Assembly: GCA_022837185.1 (NCBI GenBank)
Contig: JALHJD010000197.1
Span: 1 to 5,748 of the forward strand
Source: Desulfobacteraceae bacterium
Lineage (GTDB): Bacteria; Desulfobacterota; Desulfobulbia; Desulfobulbales; Desulfobulbaceae
Reading direction: 5' to 3'
Length of the DNA: 5,748 nt
A program made the position numbers and the translations under genes. This document shows positions 5,388 to 5,748 of the stretch, piece after piece (within the stretch, counting starts at the first letter, position 1; every line of letters starts with the position of its first letter). The notes beneath the pieces are model-generated. The model was not told where the DNA came from and searched no databases. It saw only the letters and a program-made list of their open reading frames with translations.

Positions 5388-5748
5388 CCCGGCGATTCCT
5401 CCAGGTATCCGGACCGCAGCATGATCCCGCTGCCCACAAGAACGTCCTGCCGGTAAAAGACGGCAAACTGTCCAGGGGTGACGGCCCGCTGGGATTGATC
5501 AAAATCAATGTACCATTTTCCCCCGATTTGGCCGACCCTGGCCGGCGAGGGGGTGTGCCGTCCCCGGATCTGCACCAGCCCGTGCCAGGGCAGAGGCGGT
5601 TCTTCGCCATGCCAGCGGACGTCACTGATCATCACCCGCCTGGTCAGCAGTTCCTCCCCTTTGCAGACCATGACCCGGTTGTTTGCCGCATCCAGCTCCC
5701 TGACGTACCAGGGTGTTGCGTCCGGGAGGTTCAGTCCCCGGCGCTGAC
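5384..5748 (-). CDS. mnmA: tRNA-specific 2-thiouridylase MnmA, C-terminal part, cut by window edge
   Basis: MnmA transfers sulfur to U34 of tRNA Lys, Glu and Gln in an ATP-dependent reaction. About 121 codons remain. They run from QRRGLNLPDATPWYVREL, matching the family's GQRKGL segment, through GLVQIRGRHTPSPARV, to FDQSQRAVTPGQFAVFY and VGSGIM near the C-terminus. These are the central and C-terminal beta-barrel domains. The ATP-binding PP-loop and catalytic cysteines would lie beyond base 5748. The TGA stop (5384-5386) overlaps the GTG start of mtaB, so the two form one transcription unit. The end of the product appears complete and intact. Confidence 0.93.
   Translation of the reverse strand, partial: QRRGLNLPDATPWYVRELDAANNRVMVCKGEELLTRRVMISDVRWHGEEPPLPWHGLVQIRGRHTPSPARVGQIGGKWYIDFDQSQRAVTPGQFAVFYRQDVLVGSGIMLRSGYLEESPG

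Noticed and set aside
2805..5456. Long plus-strand open frames (about 400 codons each) opposite cinA and mtaB
   Set aside because: They are shadows of complete, motif-rich minus-strand genes.

Overview
The window looks chromosomal, from an anaerobic Desulfobacterota-type (deltaproteobacterial) genome. This rests on GC-rich genes with Desulfobacterota-like RecA and MtaB sequences and on a gene with two UGA codons that are probably read as selenocysteine. The organism assignment is inference; no species can be named. No mobile element, CRISPR array, tRNA or rRNA gene was seen.

Right part (about 1.7-5.75 kb, minus strand): a compact cluster runs mnmA (3' part only) - mtaB - cinA - recA. mnmA and mtaB overlap by four bases (GTGA). 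cinA starts 51 nt after mtaB, and recA follows cinA directly. The genes cover two tRNA modifications (2-thiolation of U34, methylthiolation of t6A37), nucleotide/NAD salvage and recombinational repair. recA very probably starts 8 codons inside its longest open frame, where a strong ribosome binding site sits.

Middle (about 0.83-1.7 kb): hsp20, a small heat shock protein gene, is on the plus strand. It has a good sigma70-type promoter, a possible FourU-like RNA thermometer over its ribosome binding site, and a likely terminator between it and the convergent recA.

Left part (1-0.83 kb, minus strand): the most interesting locus is a 105-codon gene at 507-824 that ordinary gene finders would truncate or miss, because it has two in-frame TGA codons. 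It encodes a signal-peptide-like leader, a Gly/Ser-Sec-Gly motif, an Ala/Glu/Lys-rich helix, and a second Gly/Ser-Sec-Gly motif four residues from a TAA stop. Each TGA is followed by a perfect 6-bp hairpin whose 5-nt apical loop contains GGU, the hallmark of a bacterial SECIS element. The leader recalls the SbtA-type precursors paired with a radical SAM maturase (SbtM), but no maturase lies in this window. After its tandem hairpins and poly-U terminator comes rsmE (5' part only), with its own promoter.

The neighbouring conventional genes use TGA as a true stop (hsp20, recA, cinA, mnmA), so UGA is not globally reassigned. Recoding in the small gene must be local, which fits the two hairpins.
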